64,000 bases of DNA from Desulfobotulus mexicanus (GTDB taxonomy: Bacteria > Desulfobacterota > Desulfobacteria > Desulfobacterales > ASO4-4), in assembly GCF_006175995.1 (NCBI RefSeq), contig NZ_VDMB01000008.1, positions 31,490-95,489 on the forward strand, read 5' to 3'. Every line of letters starts with the position of its first letter. Positions within the stretch are counted from its first letter, which is position 1. This document shows positions 39,480-47,170 of this stretch, piece by piece. The notes beneath the pieces are model-generated. The model worked only from the letters and a program-made list of their open reading frames with translations. It was not told where the DNA came from and made no database searches. Made by a program: the position numbers and the translations under genes.

Positions 39480-39557
39480 TGGCGTCCCCAAGGGGATTCG
39501 AACCCCTGTCGCCGGCGTGAAAGGCCGGTGTCCTGGACCGGGCTAGACGATGGGGAC
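39480..39557 (-). tRNA. tRNA-Glu (TTC)
   Basis: Minus-strand cloverleaf with acceptor GTCCCCA/TGGGGAC, anticodon loop CTTTCAC giving TTC, T-arm GGTTCGAATCC and an encoded CCA. Seven nt downstream of tRNA-Lys in the same transcript. Confidence 0.97.
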
Positions 39558-39564
39558 TTATAAG

Positions 39565-39640
39565 TGGTGGGTCGTGTTGGATTCGAACCAACGACTCTCT
39601 GCTTAAAAGGCAGATACTCTACCGGCTGAGTTAACGACCC
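39565..39640 (-). tRNA. tRNA-Lys (TTT)
   Basis: Minus-strand cloverleaf with acceptor GGGTCGT/ACGACCC, anticodon loop CTTTTAA giving TTT, T-arm GGTTCGAATCC and an encoded CCA. Confidence 0.97.
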
Positions 39641-40007
39641 TTGCTACCGTCAAAAACGAGTGCTTATCTACCCGTGATGCCCCCATGTGTCAACATAAAA
39701 AAAACACTAGCTTCATTTTTTTTTGACTTCACCAGACAAAATCCTGAAAACACAAGAAATATACCACCAAAAGATAAAGGAGCAGCATCTGCAAGCTCCA
39801 ACTTCCGCCAGAGTTACGGCACAGAAAGTAATTGTTCAGCACAGTTTTCCAAGCACAATACCTCCCATAGAGATACACAGCACCCAAGTTACCCGTGACG
39901 CAATCCGACGCTCAAGCTGAAAAACCCTTGTCCATGCCCGACTGTTCATGCAAATGTATGATTGAGGCATCAATTCATATCAAGCTATATCAAGGACGGA
40001 CCTTCCC
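39641..40007. other. Gene-free region between tRNA-Lys and pseC
   Basis: About 370 nt. It contains the one-ended repeat copy D (39828-39933) and must contain the tRNA-Lys promoter (minus) and the pseC promoter (plus), neither of which I can place confidently. An open frame of 85 codons at 39641-39898 runs through the tRNA border and the repeat and has no ribosome site, so I do not count it. Confidence 0.6.
39828..39933 (+). repeat. One-ended copy (D) of the intergenic element family
   Basis: Begins with the perfect family end GTAATTGTTCAGCACAGTTT then TCCAAGCACAATACC. It aligns with 36166-36250 through CACCCAAGTTA and CCCGTGACGCAATC with a 4-nt gap, and continues into the same CTCAAGCTGAAAA block as copy E. 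No matching right end is visible. Confidence 0.7.
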
Positions 40008-41207
40008 ATGAAAACAACTTCTTTTCCTGTCATCCCCTATGGAAGACAGAACATCTCCGAAAAAGATATCCATGCGGTACTGGAGGTACTTCATTCAGAC
40101 TATCTGACCCAGGGCCCAAAGGTCCCTGAATTCGAGAAAAAAATGACTGCCTTCTGCGGGGCCTCCCACGCCGTTGCCGTCAACAGTGCCACCTCTGCCC
40201 TGCATCTGGCCTGCCTTGCCCTTGGCCTTGGCCCCGGCGATACGCTCTGGACCAGCCCCATCACCTTTGTGGCCTCAGCCAACTGCGCCCTTTACTGCGG
40301 TGCTTCGGTGGATTTTGTGGACATTGATCCAAAAACCTGGAACCTCTGCCCCATTAAACTTGAAGAAAAACTGCATCAGGCAGAAAAACAAAACAGACTG
40401 CCAAAAATTGTGGTTCCCGTACACCTCTGCGGCCAACCCTGCGACATGGAGGCCATTCACCGGCTTTCTTTAAAATATGGTTTTTCCATAATAGAAGATG
40501 CCGCCCATGCTACGGGGGCTTCCTGTAAAAAGGAAACCGTTGGCAACTGCCGCTACAGCGACATCACCATTTTCAGCTTTCATCCCGTTAAAATCATCAC
40601 AACGGCGGAAGGCGGCATGGCCATGACCAACCAAAAGGATCTGGCAGAAAAAATGGCCCTCCTCCGCAGCCATGGCATTACAAGGGATGAAAATGCAATG
40701 ACGCAGCCCCCGGATGGGCCATGGTATTACCAGCAGATTGATCTTGGCTTCAATTATCGCATGACAGAAATACAGGCTGCTCTGGGCATAAGCCAGATGG
40801 ACAGACTACAGGAATTTATAAAAAAACGGCAACAACTGAGCCAGCGTTACAGCCAGCTGCTAAAAGACCTCCCCCTTACCCTGCCCTTTTGCCTTCCGGA
40901 TTACGACTCCGCATGGCACCTTTATATTATACGGCTGCAGAAGAATCAGATCTCAAAAAGCCACAGAGAGATCTTTGAAGCATTGAGGACAGAAGGCATA
41001 GGTGTCAATCTCCATTATATACCGGTACACACCCAGCCCTACTACAGAGCCATGGGTTTTCGTGAAGGCCAGTTCCCCGAAGCAGAAAACTATTATAAAG
41101 AAGCCATCAGCCTGCCGCTTTTCCCGGATCTTCAGGAGGCGGACCAGAACAGGGTCATAGATGCCCTTAACCGGGTTCTTGGCATGGGACAGACCCATAA
41201 GACTTAA
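40008..41207 (+). CDS. pseC: DegT-family aminotransferase, probable PseC
   Basis: Pyridoxal-phosphate aminotransferase of the sugar type, 399 residues. The N-terminus (IPYGRQNISEKDIHAVLEVL, LTQGPKVPEFE) and the body (PVHLCGQPCDMEAI, EDAAHATGASC) match PseC, which aminates UDP-4-keto-6-deoxy-N-acetyl-altrosamine in pseudaminic acid synthesis. The PLP-binding Lys is in FHPVKIITTAEGG. Pseudaminic acid usually decorates flagellin or surface polysaccharide. None of the partners (pseB, F, G, H, I) is nearby, so the exact substrate is less certain than the family. Confidence 0.85.
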   Translation: MKTTSFPVIPYGRQNISEKDIHAVLEVLHSDYLTQGPKVPEFEKKMTAFCGASHAVAVNSATSALHLACLALGLGPGDTLWTSPITFVASANCALYCGASVDFVDIDPKTWNLCPIKLEEKLHQAEKQNRLPKIVVPVHLCGQPCDMEAIHRLSLKYGFSIIEDAAHATGASCKKETVGNCRYSDITIFSFHPVKIITTAEGGMAMTNQKDLAEKMALLRSHGITRDENAMTQPPDGPWYYQQIDLGFNYRMTEIQAALGISQMDRLQEFIKKRQQLSQRYSQLLKDLPLTLPFCLPDYDSAWHLYIIRLQKNQISKSHREIFEALRTEGIGVNLHYIPVHTQPYYRAMGFREGQFPEAENYYKEAISLPLFPDLQEADQNRVIDALNRVLGMGQTHKT

Positions 41208-41292
41208 GACAAGAGGATCAAATACATTCCACCTTAAACCAATACCGGAAATGAATACTCCACCCATCCCTTACCCGGGCCAGTGCCATGGT

Positions 41293-41910
41293 TCAATTTT
41301 CGGGTACACTTAATCCAACATCGGGCATGGGCAGGGTAAGAATATCCGAAATGCTCAGACGAATACGCCCGTCAAAACCCGATTTTTTGCGCAGATCCCG
41401 CTCCAGAAGGGCAAGATTTCTGTAAAGGGGCGTCCGGTCAAGAAGCATATCACCACTGGCTCCAAAAGATTCACACCCAGGCCCCTTGATCTCACCACCA
41501 CGACCCAGCATTTTCCATGGCACACCATGAAGCCTGCAGATCATGGGTCTGTGGGCATAAACACGGCACAATCCATCCACATTCAAAGGGCAAAGCGCCC
41601 TAAAAACACCATCCCCTCCTTCGGCATCATGGGCTTTCATGGCCTTACACAGGTCCAAAGCCCTTTGTTCCATGGCAGAGCGCTCCTCCTCACCAAGCAT
41701 GGAGAAACCTTTTAAAAGATAAAGAACCTCCACAAGGGTATAGTGATAAAACCGTGTGTTACAGCAGCTGTCCGCACATCCACCACAGGAAAAACCGGTA
41801 CTTTCCGCCACAGCGGCATAGGCCGAATCCATCTGGACATAAAGCTCGTCCATTCCGGAGAAAAAAGAAGCCAGCACCTCAGGTGCAAGCCCCGTTTCAA
41901 AGGCATCCAT
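41293..41910 (-). CDS. YkgJ-type Cys-cluster protein
   Basis: 205 residues with two conserved cysteine groups: CGGCADSCC near residue 42 and CPLNVDGLCRVYAHRPMIC near residue 108. These match the Zn/Fe-binding CxxCxxCC family, whose members are proposed to bind metal or an iron-sulfur cluster and whose function is unknown. ATG 41910 has GGGAGGA about 10 nt upstream; an ATG six codons earlier (41928) also has a GGGAG site, so the start is ambiguous. It lies just downstream of dgt on the same strand. Confidence 0.82.
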   Translation of the reverse strand: MDAFETGLAPEVLASFFSGMDELYVQMDSAYAAVAESTGFSCGGCADSCCNTRFYHYTLVEVLYLLKGFSMLGEEERSAMEQRALDLCKAMKAHDAEGGDGVFRALCPLNVDGLCRVYAHRPMICRLHGVPWKMLGRGGEIKGPGCESFGASGDMLLDRTPLYRNLALLERDLRKKSGFDGRIRLSISDILTLPMPDVGLSVPEN

Positions 41911-41945
41911 GAAAAATATTCCTCCCATTGCTATTCTCCCTTCCC

Positions 41946-43001
41946 TCAGAACTGGGGAAAGGGCATAAAAATTTTATGATAAAGATTCAGGGCATAACGA
42001 TCCGTCATGCTGGCAATGGTATCACAGACCACTTTTTCACGCACCTCCTCTGCCGGATCAAAGACAGGAAGCTCCATCCGCCGCAGCTCCGTCTGAAGCG
42101 AGTCCTCATTCTCCATAAGAAAGGCAAAAAGCTCCATCAGAATTTTCTTGGCCTTTACAAACTCATTGTGCACCCTTGGAGAACGGTACACATTATCAAA
42201 AAGAAACTGACGCAGCTCCACCATGGTTTTGTAAACCTCATCACTCATGCGCAGACAGAACCCATCCTTTTCCATGCTGCTTTGAAAAATAATATCCCGG
42301 ATCATGGAAGTTCCCCTGGCCGAATGGCTTTCACCCAGAACCCTGATACAGGATTCAGGAATCTCATGACGTCCGATAACACCACTGCGCACAGCATCAT
42401 CCAAATCATGGTTCAGATAGGCAATTATGTCTGCAATACGTACCACCCTCCCTTCTATGGTAAGGGCAGTCTCTCCGGGTTCTGTAGGAAGAATATTCCC
42501 AAAACCCTTGGAATGCTTTAAAATACCATCCCTTACCTCATGGGAAAGATTCAAGCCTTCCCCCCGCCTTTCAAGACGATCCACCACCCGCAAACTCTGC
42601 GCTGCATGGGAAAAATGCTCCGAATATATTTCCTTGAGCGCTGTTTCACCGGAATGACCAAAGGGTGTATGGCCAAGATCATGCCCCAGAGCAATGGCTT
42701 CGGTAAGATCCTCATTTAGACGCAGGGCCCTGGAAATGGTCCGGGCCACCTCTGCAACTTCCAGAGTATGGGTCAGCCGGGTTCTATAATGATCTCCCAG
42801 CGGAGAAAGAAAAACCTGGGTCTTATGCTTTAACCTTCTGAAACCGCTTGAAAAAACAATCCTGTCCCTGTCCTGCTGAAAAAGTGTGCGGATGGGACAT
42901 GGCTCTTCCCTGCGGCGACGCCCCCTGGATGCTGCGGCACAACAGCCATAGGGGGCAATGAAGCCCGCCTCCCTTTTCTCAAAATCTTCCCGTATGGTCA
43001 T
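41946..43001 (-). CDS. dgt: dGTP triphosphohydrolase-like HD-domain protein
   Basis: Hydrolyses deoxynucleoside triphosphates to deoxynucleoside and triphosphate. 351 residues, the size of the broad-specificity dGTPase-like subfamily, shorter than E. coli Dgt (about 505). The HD metal site is seen in RLTHTLEVAEVARTI and the following GHDLGHTPFGHSGE. FSSGFRRLKHKTQVF near residue 50 is a family block. The next gene downstream is the YkgJ-type protein. A perfect 12-bp palindrome lies 24 nt upstream of the start. Confidence 0.93.
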   Translation of the reverse strand: MTIREDFEKREAGFIAPYGCCAAASRGRRRREEPCPIRTLFQQDRDRIVFSSGFRRLKHKTQVFLSPLGDHYRTRLTHTLEVAEVARTISRALRLNEDLTEAIALGHDLGHTPFGHSGETALKEIYSEHFSHAAQSLRVVDRLERRGEGLNLSHEVRDGILKHSKGFGNILPTEPGETALTIEGRVVRIADIIAYLNHDLDDAVRSGVIGRHEIPESCIRVLGESHSARGTSMIRDIIFQSSMEKDGFCLRMSDEVYKTMVELRQFLFDNVYRSPRVHNEFVKAKKILMELFAFLMENEDSLQTELRRMELPVFDPAEEVREKVVCDTIASMTDRYALNLYHKIFMPFPQF

Positions 43002-43025
43002 TGCTTGCCTGCCTGATGGAATTAA

Positions 43026-43037
43026 GTTAAATTTAAC
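43026..43037. promoter_or_regulatory. Palindrome GTTAAATTTAAC between divergent dgt and the HsdR_N-like gene
   Basis: A perfect 12-bp dyad in a 157-nt divergent intergenic region, 24 nt upstream of the dgt ATG. A second dyad, GCCCCT...AAGGGGC, lies near 43079-43100. The first is placed like a repressor operator, but no cognate regulator is nearby. Confidence 0.35.
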
Positions 43038-43158
43038 GCTTGGATCAATGCCGGACAGGGACTATCCTATGCATAAGAGCCCCTGTCTTGTAAAGGGGCG
43101 ATGCCAAGACAAAAAAACCGACAGCCCCGAAAAGGACTGCAACCATGAAAGGGCAGGC

Positions 43159-43707
43159 ATGGGCAAGCATCATCTCGTCCTTGGCAGCATGCAGGACATC
43201 CTTAGCGAGCAGACAATAGAAGACAACCACGACAACCGTTACCGCCAGAAACTGGCAAAACTCCTTCTGGATGCTGGATATACAAAACAGAATATCAGCT
43301 CCCACATTCCGCTGGTCCTGAAATGTGATGAAAAAAGAGCGCTGATTCATCTGGATTTCCTGGTAAAGCCCCATGGAAAAGCAGCCATCCTTATCCGCTA
43401 TGGCCCCGGCTCCATTGTCACCCGCCGAACACCGGGCCGGGCAGCAGCCCTTCTCATGGATGCGCCCCTCCTTCTGGTTACCAACGGGGAAGATGCCGAA
43501 CTTCTGGAAACCCGGACAGGCAACCTCCTTTCCCGGGGCCTGAACAGCATTCCCCCTCCGGAAGACCTCCCCCCGGTTCAGCCTGCGGCCCCACCCCTGA
43601 CACCCAGCATAGAAGAGCGCTGCCACCGGATTCTTTATGCCTTTGAAGTCAATGATGCCTGCCCCTGCGATGATGCGGTCTGCCATCTGGATACGGAGAA
43701 ACTATGA
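43159..43707 (+). CDS. Small protein resembling the N-terminal domain of type I restriction HsdR subunits
   Basis: 182 residues from ATG 43159 (AAAGGG upstream). The central block RQKLAKLLLDAGYTKQNIS followed by ALIHLDFLVKPHGKAAILIRYG resembles the stand-alone HsdR_N-type (PD-(D/E)xK-like) domain found in many bacterial genomes outside restriction systems. The Asp in HLDFLVK and downstream residues could belong to the nuclease core, but I cannot confirm a complete active site. The stop overlaps the deaminase start (ATGA), so the two are co-translated. No hsdM or hsdS is present. Confidence 0.7.
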   Translation: MGKHHLVLGSMQDILSEQTIEDNHDNRYRQKLAKLLLDAGYTKQNISSHIPLVLKCDEKRALIHLDFLVKPHGKAAILIRYGPGSIVTRRTPGRAAALLMDAPLLLVTNGEDAELLETRTGNLLSRGLNSIPPPEDLPPVQPAAPPLTPSIEERCHRILYAFEVNDACPCDDAVCHLDTEKL

Positions 43708-44231
43708 ATAACGATCATGAATTCATGGGAGAAGCCCTCATACTGGCAGAAAAAGCCCTGAAAGAAGGAGAGTTTCCCGTGGGATGCGTCATATCTCTGG
43801 ACGGAAAAATCCAGGTAAGATCCAGACGTAAAGCATCAAACGGCAATCTTCCCAGCGAAATAACCCATGCGGAAATCCTCGCCATCCGGGAGATGGAAAA
43901 CCTTGTCCCCACAGATATGCGCCACAAAGCCACCCTCTATGCCACCATGGAGCCATGCCTCATGTGCTATGCCGCCATTCTTCTTTCCGGCATCGGCCGG
44001 GTGGTGTGGGCCTACGAAGACGCCATGGGTGGCGGTACAGCCTGTGACCTTTCAACCCTCCCCCCCCTGTACAGCCAAAGACAGCCGGAAATAACCCCTG
44101 CCTTCAGGCGTGAAGAAAGCCTTGTGCTTTTCATGGAATTTTTCCGCAATCCCCGGAACGCCTACTGGAAAAACAGCCTGCTTGCCCGCTACACCCTGGC
44201 CGGAGGAAAATCCCTGCCCCAAACCCCTTAA
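43704..44231 (+). CDS. CMP/dCMP deaminase-family nucleoside deaminase
   Basis: 175 residues of the zinc-dependent cytidine deaminase fold. The zinc and catalytic motifs are THAEILAI (His ligand and Glu) and TMEPCLMCYAAIL (two Cys ligands). It resembles TadA, the tRNA-adenosine deaminase, in overall plan, but TadA usually has EPCxMCAGA where this has EPCLMCYAA, so a free-nucleoside or guanine deaminase role is also possible. It overlaps the upstream gene by 4 nt. Confidence 0.8.
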   Translation: MNNDHEFMGEALILAEKALKEGEFPVGCVISLDGKIQVRSRRKASNGNLPSEITHAEILAIREMENLVPTDMRHKATLYATMEPCLMCYAAILLSGIGRVVWAYEDAMGGGTACDLSTLPPLYSQRQPEITPAFRREESLVLFMEFFRNPRNAYWKNSLLARYTLAGGKSLPQTP

Positions 44232-44313
44232 GCCACAGGCCTGATCAAAAGCAGTCCGAAAGACAGAAAAGCGCCCATATCGGGACAAACCAGATGTCTT
44301 TATTATTTATTTC

Positions 44314-44342
44314 TTGCACAGCCTCAGAACATGGGGTATATG
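44314..44342 (+). promoter_or_regulatory. Candidate sigma70-type promoter of the infC operon
   Basis: TTGCAC (four of six), a 17-nt spacer and TATATG (four of six), about 85 nt upstream of the infC start. No thrS precedes infC here, so the operon needs its own promoter. Confidence 0.4.
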
Positions 44343-44427
44343 TTCATGCTGATCTACATGAACCGATCACTTTTTACCTGACAAGTGATTTCAACGGATA
44401 ACGCGCACCACGAGGAGGTCCGGTATA

Positions 44428-44973
44428 ATTAGCAACGGACGCCAGCAGGGCCAGGAAGCTCTGCAACAAAGCAGAACAAGAATCAATCGTAACATCAGAG
44501 CCAAGGAAGTCAGGGTCATTGATCCCGACGGAGAACAGCTGGGTATTATGCCTGTGCCCAAAGCCCTTGACATTGCCGCAAGCCTGTCTCTCGATCTGGT
44601 AGAAGTGTCGCCCCAGGCCAAGCCCCCTGTATGCAAAATCATGGACTATGGAAGGTTCAAATATGAGCTGACCAAAAAACAACAGGAGGCCAGAAAAAAA
44701 CAGACCGTTGTCCAGCTGAAGGAGGTCAAGGTAAGGCCCAAAACCGGGGATCATGACCTGGAAACAAAGCTGAAGAACATCCGTAAATTCATAGAAAAAC
44801 GAAACAAGGTAAAAGTTACGGTTATGTTCAGGGGCAGAGAAATCACCATGAGTGACCGTGGGCGCAGCGTCCTTGAAAGCATCATCACAGAGGTTGAAGA
44901 CGTTGCTGTGGTAGAATCCACGCCCAAATTTGAAGGCCGAACCATGATGATGATTCTTGTACCCAAAGCCTGA
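44428..44973 (+). CDS. infC: Translation initiation factor IF-3, non-AUG start
   Basis: IF-3 prevents premature 50S joining and checks start-codon choice. 181 residues: ISNGRRQ-like N-terminus, INRNIRAKEVRVIDPDGEQL, PPVCKIMDYGRFKYE and the C-terminal domain (GREITMSDRGRSVLESI). Between the upstream in-frame stop at 44386 and an internal ATG at 44548, which would cut off 40 conserved residues, there is no ATG, GTG or TTG. GGAGGT at 44414-44419 lies 8 nt before ATT 44428 and 5 nt before ATA 44425. I take ATT because E. coli infC uses AUU and is autoregulated through it. It is first in infC-rpmI-rplT-pheST. Confidence 0.93.
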   Translation: MSNGRQQGQEALQQSRTRINRNIRAKEVRVIDPDGEQLGIMPVPKALDIAASLSLDLVEVSPQAKPPVCKIMDYGRFKYELTKKQQEARKKQTVVQLKEVKVRPKTGDHDLETKLKNIRKFIEKRNKVKVTVMFRGREITMSDRGRSVLESIITEVEDVAVVESTPKFEGRTMMMILVPKA

Positions 44974-45286
44974 ATGGTTTTTTAAAAATAAGGGAAACAA
45001 TAAACAGCCTGCCTCCACAGGCAACAGGGATGAAAATTCAAACCTGCATACTGCACCCTTATCTTATAAACCGGTTATAACCGGACAGAAACATAAGGTG
45101 TCCATACCAGTATCTACTTTTCCCTTATGTTCAGAACATCCGCATATTTTGTGTTCCCTTTTCTGGCGTGTGTCTTTATGCGCCAGAATTTTTGTTCCCT
45201 ACCCCCTGTAAATTGTTTGCAGCACAATATCAGGGCGAACGAGTGGCCTTTGCCATGCGAAGGCAGTATCAATTAAGGAGGCGTTC
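44974..45286 (+). other. Structured infC-rpmI leader region
   Basis: A 313-nt gap without a gene. It contains a perfect 14-bp palindrome CCGGTTATAACCGG (45071-45084), an 8-bp stem ACATAAGG/CCTTATGT (45091-45130) and the terminator-like hairpin at 45161-45196. This position holds the L20-dependent autoregulatory leader in other bacteria, so a similar leader is plausible. Confidence 0.65.
45161..45196 (+). terminator. Terminator or attenuator upstream of rpmI
   Basis: TTCTGGCG and CGCCAGAA form a perfect 8-bp stem with a 12-nt loop, followed by TTTTTGTT. Located 91 nt before rpmI inside the operon, it fits an attenuator better than a final terminator. Confidence 0.75.
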
Positions 45287-45484
45287 ATGCCGAAAATGAA
45301 GACCAACCGGGCCGCAGCCAAGCGCTTTACACGCACCGGCTCAGGCAAGTTTAAAATCCGGAAGGCCAATTCAAGCCACATTCTGACCAAAAAAACCACC
45401 AAGAGAAAACGCAACCTGCGCCAGGGCCAGATTGCGGACAAAACCAACGAAGCACAGCTCAAGCGACTTATGCCCTACGCATAA
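45287..45484 (+). CDS. rpmI: Ribosomal protein L35
   Basis: L35, 65 residues, the family norm. [20 protein letters not shown] and [16 protein letters not shown] are diagnostic. AAGGAGG lies 7 nt before the ATG. rplT follows after a 156-nt gap, longer than usual for this pair and containing a CTCCGG/CCGGAG stem. Confidence 0.97.
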   Translation: MPKMKTNRAAAKRFTRTGSGKFKIRKANSSHILTKKTTKRKRNLRQGQIADKTNEAQLKRLMPYA

Positions 45485-45640
45485 GCGCCGGGACTACGGT
45501 TATCCCATGCTGTAAGAACAGCCTTCTCCGAACCTCGTCATTACAAGGGTCGCCATGGCCCTGTCCTCCGGGGTGCTACTGAATCCGGAGAATAAAGGGA
45601 AAACCGGTTTTATGACACGTTTTTTTGAGGAGACACATCC

Positions 45641-45997
45641 ATGCGCGTAAAAAGAGGCTTTAAAGCCAGACAAAGACGTAAAAAAGTATTAAAACTTGCC
45701 AAAGGCTTCCGTGGAGGTCGCAGCAAGCTTTTCCGCACAGCAGCGGATTCCGTGGATAAGGCCCTGATGTATGCCTACCGCGACCGCCGTCAGAAAAAAC
45801 GGGATTTTCGCCGTCTCTGGATTGCCCGTATCAATGCTGCCGCCCGGATAAACGGCCTTTCCTACAGCCGTTTTGTTCACGGCCTGAAAATGGCCGAAAT
45901 TGATCTGGACCGCAAGGTTCTGGCGGAGCTTGCTATTTCCGATCCTGAAGGTTTTGCCATCATTGCTAAAACCGCCTCCGAAAAGCTGCAGGCTTAA
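45641..45997 (+). CDS. rplT: Ribosomal protein L20
   Basis: L20 (118 residues) is an early 50S assembly protein and in many bacteria represses its own operon by binding the rpmI leader. [20 protein letters not shown], the [20 protein letters not shown] block and the C-terminal domain are all present. GAGGAG precedes the ATG. Confidence 0.98.
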   Translation: MRVKRGFKARQRRKKVLKLAKGFRGGRSKLFRTAADSVDKALMYAYRDRRQKKRDFRRLWIARINAAARINGLSYSRFVHGLKMAEIDLDRKVLAELAISDPEGFAIIAKTASEKLQA

Positions 45998-46063
45998 AAG
46001 GCACGAAAGCCTGAACAGACAGGCTGTCTTTTTGTCTTCTGACCACCATGACGGGTCATACTG

Positions 46064-46114
46064 AAAAGCCGGAACCTCCGCCCCCTTTCCGGGCTCAGGT
46101 TCCGGCTTTTTTTG
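46064..46114 (+). terminator. Strong rho-independent terminator between rplT and pheS
   Basis: AAAAGCCGGAACCT and AGGTTCCGGCTTTT form a perfect 14-bp stem with a 19-nt loop, ending in a run of seven T. It ends only 47 nt before the pheS start. It either ends the infC-rpmI-rplT transcript or attenuates pheST, as known upstream of pheST in E. coli. I found no Phe-rich leader peptide with a start codon. Confidence 0.88.
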
Positions 46115-46160
46115 ACCGCCATTTCAACGTTCACCACCCCACCGAAACAGGGCATACGAC

Positions 46161-47168
46161 GTGGAAACCAGCATCGAACAACTCAAAGAAGAGGCCCTGG
46201 CCGCCCTTGGGAACGCCGGGGATCCAGCAGAAATACAGGCCCTCACCGTGCGCTATCTGGGAAAAAAAGGTCTTCTTACCCAGCATCTGCGCACCATGGC
46301 CACCCTTGCTCCGGAAGAACGGCCCGCCTTTGGCCAGCGGGTCAATGCCGCCAAAGAAGCCCTTGAAACGGCCTTCACCGAAAAAAAAGCCGTCCTTGAA
46401 ACGGCAGCCGCCGACCGGGCCACAGACATTGACATCACCCTTCCCGGACGTAAACCTTCCCAGGGAACACTGCACCCCCTCACCCGTATCCGAAGGGAAA
46501 TATCCGACATTTTCAGCCGCCTGGGCTTTGAAATATCCGAAGGCCCCGAAGTGGAGCTGGACTGGTACAATTTTGAAGCACTGAACATCCCACCCCATCA
46601 CCCGGCAAGGGACATGCAGGACACCTTCTATGTATCGGACAGGGTGGTACTGCGTACCCACACCTCTCCCATACAGATCCGCTTCATGGAGAACCACAAG
46701 CCACCCATCCGCATCATAGCTCCGGGACGGGTCTACCGCTGCGACTCGGACATCACCCACACACCCATGTTCCATCAGATTGAAGGGCTTCTTGTGGATG
46801 AAAAGGCCAGCTTCGGCGACCTCAAAGGCATACTCACCGCCTTTATCCATGCCCTCTTTGATAAAGATACCAGCCTGCGTTTCCGCCCCAGCTTCTTTCC
46901 CTTCACAGAACCCAGTGCAGAGGTGGACATACGCTGCGTCATGTGCCGGGGCAAAGGCTGCCGCATCTGCTCCCAGACCGGGTGGCTGGAGGTTCTTGGC
47001 TGCGGCATGGTGCATCCCGTTCTCTTTGAGAACACAGGCATTGATCCGGAGCGCTACCGGGGCTTTGCCTTTGGCATGGGTGTGGAGCGTCTGACTATGC
47101 TCAAATACGGCATCGACGATCTCCGGAAGTTTTTCGAAAACGATATCCGATTCCTGGAGCAGTTTTAG
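46161..47168 (+). CDS. pheS: Phenylalanyl-tRNA synthetase alpha subunit
   Basis: Catalytic alpha subunit of the alpha2-beta2 enzyme that charges tRNA-Phe. 335 residues: an N-terminal coiled coil ([16 protein letters not shown]), then the class II core with motif 2 ([20 protein letters not shown]) and motif 3 ([18 protein letters not shown]). The start is GTG with only a weak upstream site (AGGG about 9 nt away). It is separated from pheT by 2 nt. Confidence 0.96.
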   Translation: METSIEQLKEEALAALGNAGDPAEIQALTVRYLGKKGLLTQHLRTMATLAPEERPAFGQRVNAAKEALETAFTEKKAVLETAAADRATDIDITLPGRKPSQGTLHPLTRIRREISDIFSRLGFEISEGPEVELDWYNFEALNIPPHHPARDMQDTFYVSDRVVLRTHTSPIQIRFMENHKPPIRIIAPGRVYRCDSDITHTPMFHQIEGLLVDEKASFGDLKGILTAFIHALFDKDTSLRFRPSFFPFTEPSAEVDIRCVMCRGKGCRICSQTGWLEVLGCGMVHPVLFENTGIDPERYRGFAFGMGVERLTMLKYGIDDLRKFFENDIRFLEQF

Positions 47169-47170
47169 CC

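Noticed and set aside
39641..39898. An 85-codon plus frame downstream of tRNA-Lys
   Set aside because: No ribosome site, low-complexity translation, and the end lies in repeat copy D.
29504..39933. CRISPR array
   Set aside because: The repeats are few, unequal in length, far apart and scattered between unrelated genes, without spacers or cas genes.
43159..43707. A type I restriction system
   Set aside because: Only a short HsdR_N-like domain is present; no helicase/translocase part, hsdM or hsdS exists nearby.
46048..46584. A 178-codon frame, including a possible Phe-containing leader peptide before pheS
   Set aside because: The FF codons fall after the terminator stem, the rest is antiphase to pheS and the start lacks a ribosome site.
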